Assembly (NCBI GenBank): GCA_024291935.2
Contig: CM044310.1
Location: 86,355,213-86,419,212, forward strand
Source: Okapia johnstoni
Lineage: Eukaryota; Chordata; Mammalia; Artiodactyla; Giraffidae
Reading direction: 5' to 3'
DNA length: 64,000 nucleotides
The notes under the pieces are model-generated. The model was not told where the DNA came from. It made no database searches and worked only from the letters and a program-made list of their open reading frames with translations. Shown in pieces: positions 31,260 to 42,349 of the stretch. Position numbers and translations under genes: made by a program. Within the stretch, counting starts at the first letter, position 1. Every line of letters starts with the position of its first letter.

Positions 31260-31811
31260 CTGCTGTCCCTCAGCATCCACAGGGGACTGGTTCCAGGACC
31301 CTACTTGAATACCAAAATTCATGGATGCTCAAGTTCCTTACATAAAATGGCATGTGTGCTCAGTCATGTCTGACTCTGCGACACCATGGACTGTAGCCCA
31401 CCAGGCTCCTCTGTCCCTGGGATTTTCTCAGCAAAAATACTGGAGCGGGTAGCCATTCCCTTCTCTAGGGGATCTTCCTGACTCAGGAATTGGACCAACA
31501 TCTCTGGTGTCTCCTGCATTGGCAGGCAGATTCTTTACCACTGAGCCACCTGGGAAGCCCATGAGATGGCATAGCATTTGCATACAACCCATGCACATCC
31601 TCCCATCTACTTTGCTATCTCTAGATGACTTATGATACCTAATACAATATAAATGCTATGTAAATAAATGCTGCTGCATGACAAATTCAAATTTTGCTTT
31701 CTTGAACGTTCTGGAAATTTTTTAAAAATAGTTTTGATCCAGAGTTTGTTGAATCCATGAATGAGGACCCTGAAGATGCAGAACCTGTGGATATAGGAGA
31801 ACGGCTGGGTT
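31260..31811 (+). mobile_element. MER2-like Tigger DNA transposon, near full length, split by a SINE
   Basis: Starts 'ctgctgtccctcagcatcca' and ends 'gatataggagaacggctggg', approximate terminal inverted repeats flanked by TA on each side (31258-31259 and 31812-31813), the usual target of this superfamily. The interior reads 'ttgcatacaacccatgcaca' and 'acctaatacaatataaatgc'. Without the SINE its length is about 345 bp, as expected for MER2. It has no transposase. Confidence 0.85.
31354..31560 (-). mobile_element. Bov-tA SINE inside MER2
   Basis: Antisense copy from 'gtgtgctcagtcatgtctga' to 'gagccacctgggaagccc'. The flanks 'aaatggcat' (to 31353) and 'agatggcat' (to 31572) form a short, slightly decayed target-site duplication. 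Confidence 0.93.
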
Positions 31812-32082
31812 TATAAAGGTTTTCTCATTAAGTCTTAGAACATTTTGAGCTAAAGAATGTCATTTCCCTTTACAGATGAAGAAGCAGGGTCATAGAGAGC
31901 TGTTCATACACAGTCCAGGCCTTAGGGAGGGGTAGCCCTGGGATGCCAATGCGGTGGTGGTAGTGACATGATCAGCTGATGGCTCCAAAGAGAGGTGATT
32001 CTAAAGATCAGAATAGATGACCCATACTGATCACCTTTTTGTGCCACTAACAAGCTCTACGGGGCAGAATTTGGTTCTATTT

Positions 32083-32205
32083 AGATATGGCATCACTGAC
32101 TCAATGGACATGAGTTGAGATAGTGAAGGACAGAAAGCCTGGCGTGCTGAAGTCCATGAGGTTGGTCACAAATAGTCAGACATGATGTAGCAACTGAACA
32201 AGAGA
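32083..32205 (+). mobile_element. BovB 3' tip
   Basis: Sense piece: 'gcatcactgactcaatggac', 'gatagtgaaggacagaaagc', 'ttggtcacaaatagtcagac', ending 'gcaactgaacaag'. Strongly 5'-truncated. Confidence 0.85.
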
Positions 32206-32919
32206 ATTGGTGGTTCTCTTTGTATAAACTCCCATCTACAGGATGTTGGTACTTTTAATATTTCTAATGCTGTTGATGATAGGCACCAGGCTTTATGTAT
32301 AGAACACCTACCACTGGCAAAATGTTACGCCAACAAATATCCATGCCTACTGAATAAATGAAGCAGAGAATGAAACTCCAACAAATATTTGTCCATGAAA
32401 CAAAGATTAAGCACCCAACTGGTCACCAAGCGAAGGGGAGTAAAATTCTGCATAGCAATAGGACTCAGGCATGTCACCAGCCTAGGTGGCTTTTATGCAT
32501 GGGGAGTACAGAAAAGTGAAATTCGGGTTCCACTGTAACAGCCCCAGGACTGTGTGCAGCCCATGGTCGATTCCCAGGACAAAAGCAAGAAGATAAATGG
32601 TAGAATAAGAGGTTCCCAGAGCTCAGTGTGCAAATCCCCGGAATATTTCTACGAAACTATCAGAAGAACACCAAAAGAGTATCTTGACAAATGAGAACAT
32701 TCTACTTAGGATTCAACTATTTAAAGACTAGTGAATATGTGCTTTTCATATTTATGTGAACTTGAATTATGTGTGTTGTTATGTGTATTGAATTTTATCA
32801 TCATTTAGCATCAAAGGCCAAATCTTGACAATGGTTCATATAATATTTAGAAAGGCAGCAACCATTTTGTAACCATGAGGACAAAAGCTACACATTAAGA
32901 ATGGGAAAGTGGAGAAGTA
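32206..32919. other. Unique DNA
   Basis: No gene and no clear repeat. Short frames only. Confidence 0.5.
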
Positions 32920-33090
32920 GAAAGAACGGGGTCCACGATGGTCAGGCAAAGCAGCTTTTTCAACCTGGGATTGCCTATCTTTGGTTTTTGGTTTATAGGA
33001 AAATAAATTCCTGTGTTGAAGTCAATCTTAGTTGGGCTTCCTGTCACTTGCAACTGAGCATATCCCTAACTGATACACATCTTTACAGTT
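32920..33090. mobile_element. Ancient LTR-like tail
   Basis: The end 'ctgtcacttgcaactgagca' followed by 'cctaactgatacaca' is a recurring old mammalian repeat terminus. The preceding 'aaataaattcctgtgttgaa' fits. Class not certain. Confidence 0.35.
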
Positions 33091-33178
33091 ATAAGGCTTC
33101 AGGAGCACTGGATGAATGAGAAGCACTTTGGAAACAGGTGCAGTCTAAATGAATATTCATTACAGTTATGATGATGCT

Positions 33179-33383
33179 GGGCCTCCCTGGTGGCTCAGTG
33201 GTAAAGAATCCACCTGTCAATGCAGGAGATGAGGGTTCAATCCCTGGGTTGGGAAGATCCCCTACAGGAGACAGCAGCAACCCCTTCCAGTATTCTTGCC
33301 TGAAAAATTCCATGGACAGAGAAGCCTGAAGGGCTACAGTCCATGGGGTTGCAAAGAGTTGGACACAACTGAGCACACACACC
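33179..33383 (+). mobile_element. Bov-tA SINE with 12-bp target-site duplication
   Basis: Sense copy from 'gggcctccctggtggctcag' to 'ggacacaactgagcacacac'. Flanked by 'tatgatgatgct' (33167-33178) and 'tatgatggtgct' (33384-33395), one mismatch. Confidence 0.94.
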
Positions 33384-33589
33384 TATGATGGTGCTAGTGG
33401 TAATAATCTGGTTAAGAGAGCATATGGAGAGAAAAAAAATGATGAAACAAGGATTCAGATCACTGCAACCTGGACTGACTATCCATGACCACCACGGTTC
33501 TCAGTGAAGAAGTATCTGGAACTAGATCGGCAGAGACTATTCAATTACCACATTTGTGCGTTAAGGAAGTCAGTTTTTCTTTAATGTGG

Positions 33590-33755
33590 ACCATTTTTAA
33601 AGTCTTTATTGAATTTGTTACAATACTGCCTCTGTTCTATGTTTTGTTTTTTTGATCACAAGGCTGTAGGAGCTTAGCTCCCTGATGAGGGATCGCATCC
33701 ACATCCCCTGCATTGGAAAGTGAAGTGTTAACCACTGGACTGATAGGGAAGTCCT
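33590..33755 (-). mobile_element. CHR-type SINE
   Basis: Antisense: 'aaagtctttattgaatttgt', 'ggagcttagctccctgatga', and the reversed head 'ccactggactgatagggaag'. Diverged. Confidence 0.8.
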
Positions 33756-33924
33756 GCCAGCATTCTTATTTTACCAGCTTTTCCAATTTTCTTAAAGTCT
33801 CTTAAAATTATTTAAGATGAACTGCTTTTCAAATGTATGGTTAGTAAAAATCTTGTGAGTCTATTTCCCTTTTGTTGACTTATTTTTTCTGAAAAAAATT
33901 CCAAAAAATGCCAGATTATGCAAG

Positions 33925-34105
33925 TTCGGGCAAAAGGAGAAGTGGGTGGCAGAGGATGAAATGGTCAGATAACATTACCAACTTAATGGACATGAATTTG
34001 AGCAAACTTTGGGGGAAAGTGGAAGACGGAGGAGCCTGGCATGCTGAAGTCCATGGGGTCGCAAAGAGTTGGACATGACTTAGTGACTGAACAACAATGC
34101 AAGTT
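33925..34105 (+). mobile_element. BovB 3' end fragment
   Basis: Sense: 'gtgggtggcagaggatgaaa', 'caacttaatggacatgaatt', 'ggcatgctgaagtccatggg', ending 'gactgaacaacaatg'. Encodes only scraps of the RT C-terminus. Confidence 0.9.
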
Positions 34106-34419
34106 AAGAATTCTTATCTTATATATGAATATTTCTAAATAAAATATAACTAGAAATGTCCTCTGTTTCATATTATGTATGTATTAAAACTTACTCCTTT
34201 GGTATCAAAAGATGAACCAGTGTAGTAATGGGTCAGAAAAAATGGAGAAATTCTGAAAAAGAGAGGGCAGCTGTGGCATAGTTTTTTAATCTCCCCGATT
34301 CCCAATACAAAAATAGAGCAACTAGATGAAAAAAATCAAAGACCTATAAACAATATTTGTAATTGCACTATGCATCTAGCATTCTCAAGAAGCCCTCAAA
34401 ACTAATGGGTGGGGATAAA
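34106..34419. other. Unique A-rich DNA
   Basis: I see nothing that I can name here. Confidence 0.4.
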
Positions 34420-34690
34420 ACATTAAAATTCGGACACCAGCTCTAATGTGTGTGCTTTTTCCACACCAGCAAGCAATTCTGCAACACGTGCTGGGTGTCC
34501 TAATTTCAACTCAGTTCTAACACTGTCTACCTGGAGATATCTGTTAGATCCCACAGGTGGATATGTAGGAGTCAGCTGTACAAGACTGATACTTTTACCA
34601 CCTCCAACTTCAGAAGTCAATCATAAGTCCAGACTATCACCTGTGCTTTGGACCAACCAGCTATAGATTGGAGGTTCCAATGACCCCTTC

Positions 34691-35224
34691 TTATGTTTTT
34701 CAGTATAATTACTCTACAATATTGTGTTAGTTTCTGCTGTACAGCAATGTGAACCAGCTATATGTATACTTAAATTCCCTCCCTCTCGAGCCTCCCTCCC
34801 ACCACACCCCTATCCTATCCATCTAGGTCATCACAGAGCACTGAGCTTGCCCCCTGTGCTATACAGCAGCTTCCCATTAGTTATCTATTTTACACGTGGT
34901 AGTGTATACACGTTGATGCTACTCCCTCAGTTTGTCCCACCCTCCCCTTCCCCTGCTATATTCACATGTCTGTTCTCTACATCTGCGTCTCTATTCCTGT
35001 CCTGCAAATAAGTTCATTTGTACCATTTTTCTCCATTCCATATATATATATATTTGTGTGTGTGTGTGTGTGTGTGAATTTACAACTCTTCTCTTTCTGA
35101 CTTACTTCACTCTATATGACAGAATCTAGATCCATCCATATCACTACAAATGACCCAATTTCATTCCTTTTTATGGCTGAGTAATATCCCCTTGTATATA
35201 TATACTACATCTTCTTTACCATTC
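34691..35224 (-). mobile_element. L1 LINE 3' end, antisense
   Basis: Reversed 3' UTR: 'actctacaatattgtgttag', 'gagcctccctcccaccacac', 'ctatatgacagaatctagat', 'tatggctgagtaatatcccc'. 5'-truncated. It has picked up a TA/GT microsatellite at 35040-35077. Confidence 0.88.
35040..35077. repeat. (TA)n(GT)n microsatellite inside L1
   Basis: A TA run of about seven units followed by a GT run of about eleven units, in the L1 segment where the family usually has 'ccatatatatgcgttagtat'. Likely polymorphic. Confidence 0.9.
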
Positions 35225-35677
35225 CCTTCATGGGTTTGATTAGTTTGCTGGAGTGGCTTACAGAACTCAGTGAAACATTTTGCTTGCTATATTTCCAGTT
35301 TATTATAAAAGGATATAACTTGGGAACAACCAGATGGAAAAGATGTACGGTACAAGGCATGTGGGAAGGGAGGCAGAGCTTCTATGCTCTCTCTAAGCAT
35401 GGCACTCTTCCAAGATCTCCATACATTCACCAACCCAAAGCTCTCTGAATACCATCCCTTTGGGTTGTTATGGAGGCTTTATTCTATGGGCACAATTAAT
35501 AAAATCATTGACCCCCTCACCTCCCTGGAGGTCAGGTGGGTTGGACTAAAAGTTCCAACCCTCCAATTACATGGTTGGTTCCCCTGGCAATCAGCCTTCA
35601 TCCCTTAGTGCTTTCTATCTTAGTGGAAAGTTAGGTGTAGTTTAAAGGGACTATTAATATATATCAAGTCACCTTGC

Positions 35678-35875
35678 AAGTGAAAGTGAAGTCACTCAGT
35701 TGTGTCCAACAGGTATGTAGCCTGCCAGGCTCCTCCATCCATGGGATCTTCCAGGCAAGAATACTGGAGTGGCTTGTCATTTCCTCCTCCAGGGGATCTT
35801 CCCGACCCAGGGATTGAACCTGGGTCTCCTGCATTGCAGGCAGACTCTTTACCGTCTGAGCCACCAGGGAATCCC
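35678..35875 (-). mobile_element. Bov-tA SINE with internal deletion
   Basis: Antisense copy from 'aagtgaaagtgaagtcactc' to 'gagccaccagggaatccc'. The stretch 'actctttgcgaccccatgga' expected near 35710 is lost ('gtccaacaggtatgtagcct'). Confidence 0.93.
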
Positions 35876-36145
35876 ATCAAGACCTGCCAAATCTAACTAT
35901 GGGTGAGTAGGAAGAGTCCACAGTGAAAAATGAAGACTCTGTAACAATCTAGTTTCCTTCAGCATCCAAAACCAGTATGCCAGGACTCCCTTTCAGGAGA
36001 GGACTCCACATCAAGGAACAACTAGTAGAAATAGCAACAGATTCATAATTAAGTAGGAGTCAACACACACAATGGGAGGATAAAGTCCAGATAAATGTCA
36101 AGAAGGGAAACAGAGTCAAGAAAAGTCACTATACTTCTTAACACT

Positions 36146-36204
36146 ATACTTTTGTATAGTAAGACACGACTGAGTGACTGAACTGAACTGATACTTTTGT
36201 ATAG
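36146..36204 (+). mobile_element. 31-bp BovA 3' micro-insertion with perfect 14-bp target-site duplication
   Basis: The direct repeat 'atacttttgtatag' at 36146-36159 and 36191-36204 brackets 31 bp. This insert carries 'agacacgactgagtgactga' and the BovA tail repeat 'actgaactg'. Only the last bases of the SINE were copied, a case of extreme 5' truncation in target-primed reverse transcription. Confidence 0.88.
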
Positions 36205-36223
36205 ATATTTTTACAGCAGGAAA

Positions 36224-36277
36224 GGCAAGTTAAGTTTTTAAGGTACAGAAGGCAAGTTAAGTTTTTAAGTTACAAAA
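36224..36277. repeat. Tandem duplication of a 27-bp unit
   Basis: Two adjacent units, both starting 'ggcaagttaagtttttaag', at 36224-36250 and 36251-36277. They differ at 2 of 27 positions. Confidence 0.9.
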
Positions 36278-36279
36278 GC

Positions 36280-37270
36280 TATTTTAAACTATACTTCTTT
36301 CCAAAAGTTCAAAAAAAGACAATCTGATATAAAAGTGAGCAACAGACATATACCAAAGATAAATCCCATACAAAATTATTTTAAAAAGAATAAAGGAGGC
36401 AGAACAACAATCTTGCAGACAATGAAATCATGCCAGAAAAAATATGCTCACAAAACTGATCAAAACTATACATTTCTATTAAAAAGAGCTAAAAGACAAT
36501 AAGAAAATAAGCAGGACACAAAAGAATAGTATTGATTAGACTTTGAAAAACTTGGAGATGAGACCATAGATATAAAAAGAGGAGAAATTTTAAATAATTT
36601 TCAGAAATGAAAATTAAACTAGAAGGAACACAAGTGTGAATAAACAGGACAGATTATGCCTCAAGATAAAAAAAACATTAAAAATATAAAAGGGGTTAAG
36701 GAAGAACTAAGAGTTTGAAATAAAGTAAAAAATATTTAAAACAGGCAAAGACATCCAACACAGGAATAAGAGGAATACCTTCAAAAATGAAATCCAAAGC
36801 AAGGAAAGAGAACAAGTGCTAAACATTATAATTCAGGAAAACTTTAGAAAATAAAGATTCGAAACTATACATTGAACTATATATATATCTGAGACTCTTG
36901 ACCCAAAGCTGCCAACATTAAGACATACTCTAGTAAAATAATTAATCATAGAAAGAAAAAAGGAAGGAAGGAAGGGAAAAATCTGTTAGACAATTAGGGA
37001 AAAGAATAAGTGATTTATAAGGCAAAGAAAATTAGACATGAGTTCAATACTGTATGTCAACAACTTTTTGACAGAAGAAAAGAGAGTGAAATATTTAAAA
37101 ATTCAAGGAATGAAAATATGAGTCAAATTTTTATATTTAATAATAGTACCTTTAAAGTTCAAAGGACACAGACAAATGTTGTCAACCCAAAGAATAGTGT
37201 TTCAAAGTACCCTTCCCACGGAAACTTCTGGAACATGAGCTTCAATCAACTTGAGAGGCATCAACACAAG
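36280..37270 (+). mobile_element. Probable ancient L1, 5'-region type, A-rich
   Basis: A-rich sense strand with words such as 'attcaggaaaactttagaaa', 'attcgaaactatacattgaa' and 'taagacatactctagtaaaa', which recall the 5' non-ORF2 part of old mammalian L1s. No frame above 90 codons. Low certainty. Confidence 0.35.
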
Positions 37271-38004
37271 GACTATTTTTAAGCTTTAACATATAGTTAC
37301 TTGTGGAACTAACACTAAATGAGGGTTCCAAGGAAAAGAGTATAATTTGTAAGGGCTATTATGCCCGGGCATTGTGGCTATCTATAGCACAACTATAAAA
37401 CAGGATTAATGAGAAGACCACATGGAAAAAACTTTAGACTTTTCTCAATAATTATACTGGTGGTACAGTGTTAGTATTGTCCTAAAACTGTTGTGTGATT
37501 TAGGGTAAAGTAAATAACATGGGATGCTCTGGATTTTATCACTCCATGTGTCCCTGAGAACCAAGGTTCTCAGTGTGGGGAAAAAGGAGATACGGATACA
37601 TTCTAGAAGAGGGTAAGTTACTTAAAAAAAAAAAGAAAGAGAAACAATAACTGGGGTCTTGAATTTGAAGTGGAATCATTAGTATAAACTCATGAGCTCT
37701 ACTGATGAGTTCTAAAGATTGTTATCTTGAAAAACATGAACAGAAGAAAGAAGAGCTTCTTGGAGAAAAGGCTGATTCTGTGGCTCGGGCAGCAGGGTAA
37801 AAGGTAAGTAAGCCAGGAATACTTTGCCCTACGAGCTACCCCAAAAACTTTCAAGGACTTGGGTCATGTGAAAAGCACTCAAGAGCCACCTTGGAAGAGG
37901 CCAACAACAGAACAACTTAAGCTTCAAAGAGAAACAAATGCAACTGACTGAATCTCATCAAATAAATTTAAACACTTAAGAGCATAATGACATTTTACGA
38001 ATAA
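37271..38004. other. Unique or unrecognisably old DNA
   Basis: A-rich with an A-run at 37623-37634. No gene or named repeat. Confidence 0.4.
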
Positions 38005-38156
38005 TTATTTTAGAATAGTTTTTGTTCACAGAACAATTGTAGAGGTATTCTGGAGAGTTTCCATATGCCTCATACCCAGTTTCTCCTACTAACAGCTTAC
38101 ATTAGTATAATACATTTGTTACAGTTAATAAACTGATATAAACACATTATTTCAAA
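38005..38156. mobile_element. Old L1-type 3' UTR pattern
   Basis: 'cagaacaattgtagaggtat', 'catacccagtttctcctact' and 'acattagtataatacatttg' match an old mammalian LINE-related interspersed repeat. Class uncertain. Confidence 0.45.
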
Positions 38157-38280
38157 CTAAAGTCCACTAACATGAACTTTCCATTTATTTAGATCTTGTC
38201 TGATTTCTTTCATTAGTGTTTTACAGTTTTCTGCATACGGATCCTTCACATGTTTTGTTAGATTTATACCTAAGTATTTC
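38157..38280 (-). mobile_element. L1 ORF2 fragment, antisense
   Basis: On the minus strand the translation has '[20 protein letters not shown]' then '[14 protein letters not shown]', the well-known part of L1 ORF2 protein downstream of the reverse-transcriptase motifs. About 40 codons remain. The frame runs into low-complexity sequence and is dead. Confidence 0.85.
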
Positions 38281-38387
38281 TTTTTCTTTCCTTTCCTTTT
38301 TTCTTTCATTTTATTTCCCCTCCCCTTCCCTTTCCTTCTTCCCTTCTTTCTTTCTTTCCCTTTTCCCTTCCTCCCTCCCTCCCTTCT
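38278..38387. repeat. Polypyrimidine (CTTT/CCTT)n tract
   Basis: About 110 bp of C and T, broken only by two A bases near 38308-38313. Can form triplex DNA and is likely unstable. The Lys/Arg/Gly-rich frame on the other strand is an artefact. Confidence 0.9.
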
Positions 38388-38579
38388 GTATTTCCTTCTG
38401 GTGCTCAATTTGTTCCTCTCTTTTTTGATGACAATTCACAATGATGTTTTTAAAGACACCGGTTGGTCACCTTTGGAATGTAGGGAGCCAATTCATTATC
38501 TTGAAAATTCATAAATATAAGGAGAAAATTAAGCCTTTAACCATCCTTTCATATATAAACTGTGCTACCGGGTAATCAG

Positions 38580-38770
38580 ATCCTGATGCTGGGAAATATT
38601 TAGGATAGGAGGATTCTCCTACTTCGATGACAGAGGATGAGATGGTTGGATGGCATCAGCGACACAATGGACATGAGTTTGAACAAACTCCGGGAGATAG
38701 CATGCCATGGACATGGGATACAGTCCATGGGGTCACAGAGTTGGACATGACTCAGTGACTGCAAAACAAC
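38580..38770 (+). mobile_element. BovB 3' end fragment
   Basis: Sense: 'gacagaggatgagatggttg', 'gcgacacaatggacatgagt', 'gaacaaactccgggagatag', ending 'actcagtgactgcaaaacaa'. It is rearranged in the last part, where 'catgccatggacatggga' replaces the usual text. Confidence 0.87.
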
Positions 38771-40417
38771 ACCAGGCAATCAAATACAGATGAGAGTAAG
38801 CATCTCTTTACATTCATACCTCTCTTACACGGGAAAAATGGCAGACAAAGTATTATCATTTTACAAACTTAATGAATGAAAGGATATAAGCATTGCATGT
38901 CAATGTCTTCTAACATCAAAAAAAAAAGCATTTTTTTTCACACTCACGTGAAAGAACACATTACCAACTACATTCTTTCGAAACAGATCAAATCTGAGTC
39001 CAGACCAGCCTCTGGGTCCTCTTACAGGAAAGACAGATAGAGCAGCATGCTAAACGAATCGCAATCAGCAAAATCCAGAGTGGGTGAAACTCTCAGGTCA
39101 AATGTCCTGAGTTCTTTCAACACAAATAGTTCAAAGACTAGAAAAAGATGGAGAGAAAACCTATAGATTGAGAGAAACTTTTCAAACATAAAATGTCTTT
39201 TGTCTTTTAAAACAAGCAAGACTACAGTGTCAAGGAAGGTCCATTAACTAATAAAACTATAAAGAAATGCAAGGAAGTGACATAAAAGTCAGGGCTGTGG
39301 GGAGGAAAGATGTTGTGATTGCAAGGGGGCACATAAAAGGTCTTCTGGGGTGTCTGCAAAGTCCTCTTTCTTGACCTGGGTACCAACTGTAAGGATGTTT
39401 CTCTTATAAGAATTCCTTCAATTGCTCACTTTTGGTGTTTTCTTTTTCCTCTGTGTGTCTTATTTTACTTTAAAACAGTTAACCAAAAACAAAGGAAGAA
39501 GGAAGAAAATGGAGTATTCTGGTCTTCAAGAAAGCTCAAGTAGTGGCAAGCAAATTATATACACTTACGAGTCCTGAGTAATGAGCTAAAATATTTTCAC
39601 TTCACACAGAAGCCAGTATCAGATTAGGCTTATATATAGTCCTCTACAAAGTACACATATGCCACTGCTATTCTGAACTTCTAAATGAATCCTTTGTGAC
39701 ACTTCATTGTAATGATTATTCAGAGAAATTAGCAAGTGGAGTGGGGGGGGTGGGGAAGAGGAAATATTAATGCAGAGAAAGAGTCCAAATTCAGTGCCTC
39801 GCCTCTTGTTTTTGCAAAAATGACTCTCAGAGATTTTTCAAGAATCCAGCGAAATTGCAAACATCTCCAGTACAGATGATCAAAGCCCTTCCTATGGGAT
39901 ACTACTTCATAATTGAATCATGCAAACTGCTGGGAAGTTTATACCCAACCTACATTTTCTGTGATGTTAACCTATTATTCCTGGCCCCCTTGTGTACTTA
40001 TATTATTCTCAAAGATATCTTTAAATAGTCCCTTACCTTCCATCTTACCAGTAAAACAAACATGTACAGGAGAAGTGGAATGCATAAATAGTCTTTGCTC
40101 ATCTATTTGCAGTTCAAAAGATTGGCCCACAAAGGGGAAAACGAGAGTCGAAATTTTCTCTTTAGAAGTGTTTAGACATTCACGGGAGCAGAGTCAAAAA
40201 CATTCCCTGCAGAGGGAAGACATAGCAGCTATTTATGTTATGGGCAATGACTACACTGCTGGTTTTTTAAGACGGGTCATAATTTTGCAAGCTCTTACAG
40301 ATGCATAAAAACTGACATCTTTTCAGAGATGGGAAAGTCCATCTTCTAAATTCTAATGTATGATAGTCTCTTAAAATGGATTCACCTTTTGGGTTTAGAT
40401 TTAACCTAGACTTTAGT
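38771..40417. other. Unique DNA
   Basis: No repeat named. Poly(G) of eight at 39743-39750. A 131-codon frame (39913-40308) has no domain, signal peptide or family resemblance that I can see. I leave it out as a gene. Confidence 0.45.
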
Positions 40418-40535
40418 TAATGCCTTCCATTGCACAGATGGGGAAAACCGAGGCCTAGAGAAACAAACGCAATCCCCCAAGGTCAAACAGCAAGAGAGTC
40501 AGAATTGGGATTTGAAAGCAGAGTTATTGACTAGA
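40418..40535 (-). mobile_element. MIR SINE, antisense
   Basis: Pattern 'cattgcacagatggggaaaa', 'ccgaggcctagagaaacaaa', 'agtcagaattgggatttgaa' is a reversed MIR core. Confidence 0.7.
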
Positions 40536-42349
40536 TTTGTTCCTGTAGTGTCTAAGCAAGGTGAACTAAGAGGCATCTGTCAAGTATCCTGGGATAGGAG
40601 TAGGAGTGGGGGGAGCAGTTTAGAATTTCACTAGTAAGGAATGCTCTTGGGTCATGTGATTCCCTGGGTATCAGGAACTGCAAAGAGACAGCCCTCTTGG
40701 TCTCTCAGAAGGAGGGAGTAAGCCTAGGAAACACACATTCGGAAAGGATTGAAGGATCTACCTTTTGGTAATTAAGTCCCTGGAAGGTCAGGGACCATGG
40801 CACCACTGGGAGACACACACTTAGTGTAAACACAGAGATAAAGGACAGAGAAGCTCTATCCCTAGGTAAAAGTATAGCCCTGGGATAGAAATAGTGTCAC
40901 AGATAATTCCATTTCCAGGACCAACCTGGGAAGAATTCTGAATCCCATAAGATCTTGGGTGGATGTTGACAGAGCTTGGGGTCAGCTGGCTGCCAGTTGG
41001 AATTATCTGGATGACTAGAAGAAAGTATTTCACCAGGCTCCTCCACTGGTTGAAGGAGTTCCGGGGAACATGTATTACATAATTATGATAGATTTCTGAG
41101 ATCACAAACTGAAAAAATTTCACCTCTGTCAATCAAGTATAATCTCCCTTCCACCCCAGGGTGTCCAGAAAGTTAAATGTTATCAGTGGGAAAATTGCAC
41201 ATATTAAAATCTTTCCAACTTTAATGTTGTTCCAAAGGAAACGACATCATTTATTTCCCTGTACTTTGGAAGCAGCCAAAGTCCCTCCAGGTTAGAACCA
41301 AACAGCTGCAATTAGCCAACTAATTTGGACAAATGAGAGAGGGTCTGTATGCCCAAATTACCCAAATAATTGGAACTTTGGAGACTTAGACCCCCCAAAT
41401 AACATCGGTCTAAGTCTGAATCTTTGCGGTTATCCTGCTAAAGAAAACAATATATTATACTCTGTAATTTAGGGAGATGGTCTTTTTTTTTTTTCCCTAT
41501 TTTTTCTTTTGACATTAGATCGATTGGAAACCCAAGGAGGGAGAATTCCACATGGGTGAGGGAGAAGGAGATTAAATTAAATAGGAAATACCAACAAGCT
41601 CCTTGAGTGAGCTGAGGCATGCCGGGATATTACATGTCCACAAAGAAAATATTAATTTTAAGCTCAAAGAAAAAAAATAAAAATGGGAATTTAAGGGACG
41701 GGGAGAATAAGAAAAAAAAGTGTCAGGATATTTATATAAACTGTCATGCCGGTGTTTTCATGAAGGCTCATGCCCTCTGAGCAGTCAATCAACACTCTCT
41801 CTGATCGCAGACTTTGCTCTGATTGAGTGGGGAGATGTCAGCCAAGGAGAAAAAAGTGGAAAATCTGTTAGCCATGTGTGTCATTCTTGATGTCAACATG
41901 TAAGGAAATATGGGAGAGACCTAACACTTGTGCATTTCCATTCCAGCTCCAAGGATGCCAAAGGACACTGTTGGCTTTTAAAAGTATGCATTTCTTATCA
42001 CCATTGCTGTTGTTGTTTCTATGATAATGGTAATGATGACGAAAATACACATGATTCCCTGTTAGCCCAACATAAATAAAACAAGACCACCTGGTGCCCC
42101 TGGACTAATGGGACACTATCAACGTGTGCGTAAGCAACTGGGAGTTTAACTTTGTATTTCTTGCCAATGGAGAGCTAAAGACAGGCTTTTTTTTTTTTTT
42201 TTGAAACACTGGGGATTTTTTTTCTGGTCTTGTCTTAAAGCCTCTTTCTTGATAGGGTATAGAATTCAAGACAACCTCAGACTAAGAGGTCAGGGAGAGG
42301 ACCCGTAGCAGTTCTGGTCAGAGAATCATGTGTTGGCAGGTGTGTTGGG
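40536..42349. other. Unique DNA, candidate conserved non-coding block
   Basis: No recent repeat in 1.8 kb. The segment 41160-41420 looks conserved ('agctgcaattagccaactaa' near 41305, 'caaattacccaaataattgg' near 41354). T-runs lie at 41483-41494 and 42187-42202. No coding frame. Confidence 0.42.

Larger units (their letters stand above)
31185..31910 (-). mobile_element. Old MIR-like repeat, host of a nested insertion
   Basis: The flanks 31185-31259 and 31812-31910 join into a reversed MIR-type end: 'taagtcttagaacattttga', then 'cctttacagatgaagaagca' and 'gggtcatagagagctgttc'. A MER2-like transposon separates them. Confidence 0.5.
34420..35650. mobile_element. Ancient LTR-like repeat, split by an L1
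   Basis: The left part has 'tacctggagatatctgttag', 'ctccaacttcagaagtcaat', 'agactatcacctgtgctttg'. The right part has 'tttgattagtttgctggagt', 'ggcttacagaactcagtgaa', 'aaaagttccaaccctccaat'. Together they form one old non-coding LTR-like repeat found in many mammals. I do not give a family name. An L1 sits at 34691-35224. Confidence 0.55.

Noticed and set aside
32920..33090. Processed-pseudogene-like end
   Set aside because: The terminus matches a recurring repeat end, and no coding similarity is visible.
38157..38408. Lys/Arg/Gly-rich frame like a nuclear protein
   Set aside because: Translation of the polypyrimidine tract followed by an L1 ORF2 remnant.
39913..40308. 131-codon frame in unique DNA
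   Set aside because: No domain, signal sequence, splice context or family resemblance; the length is expected by chance in 64 kb.
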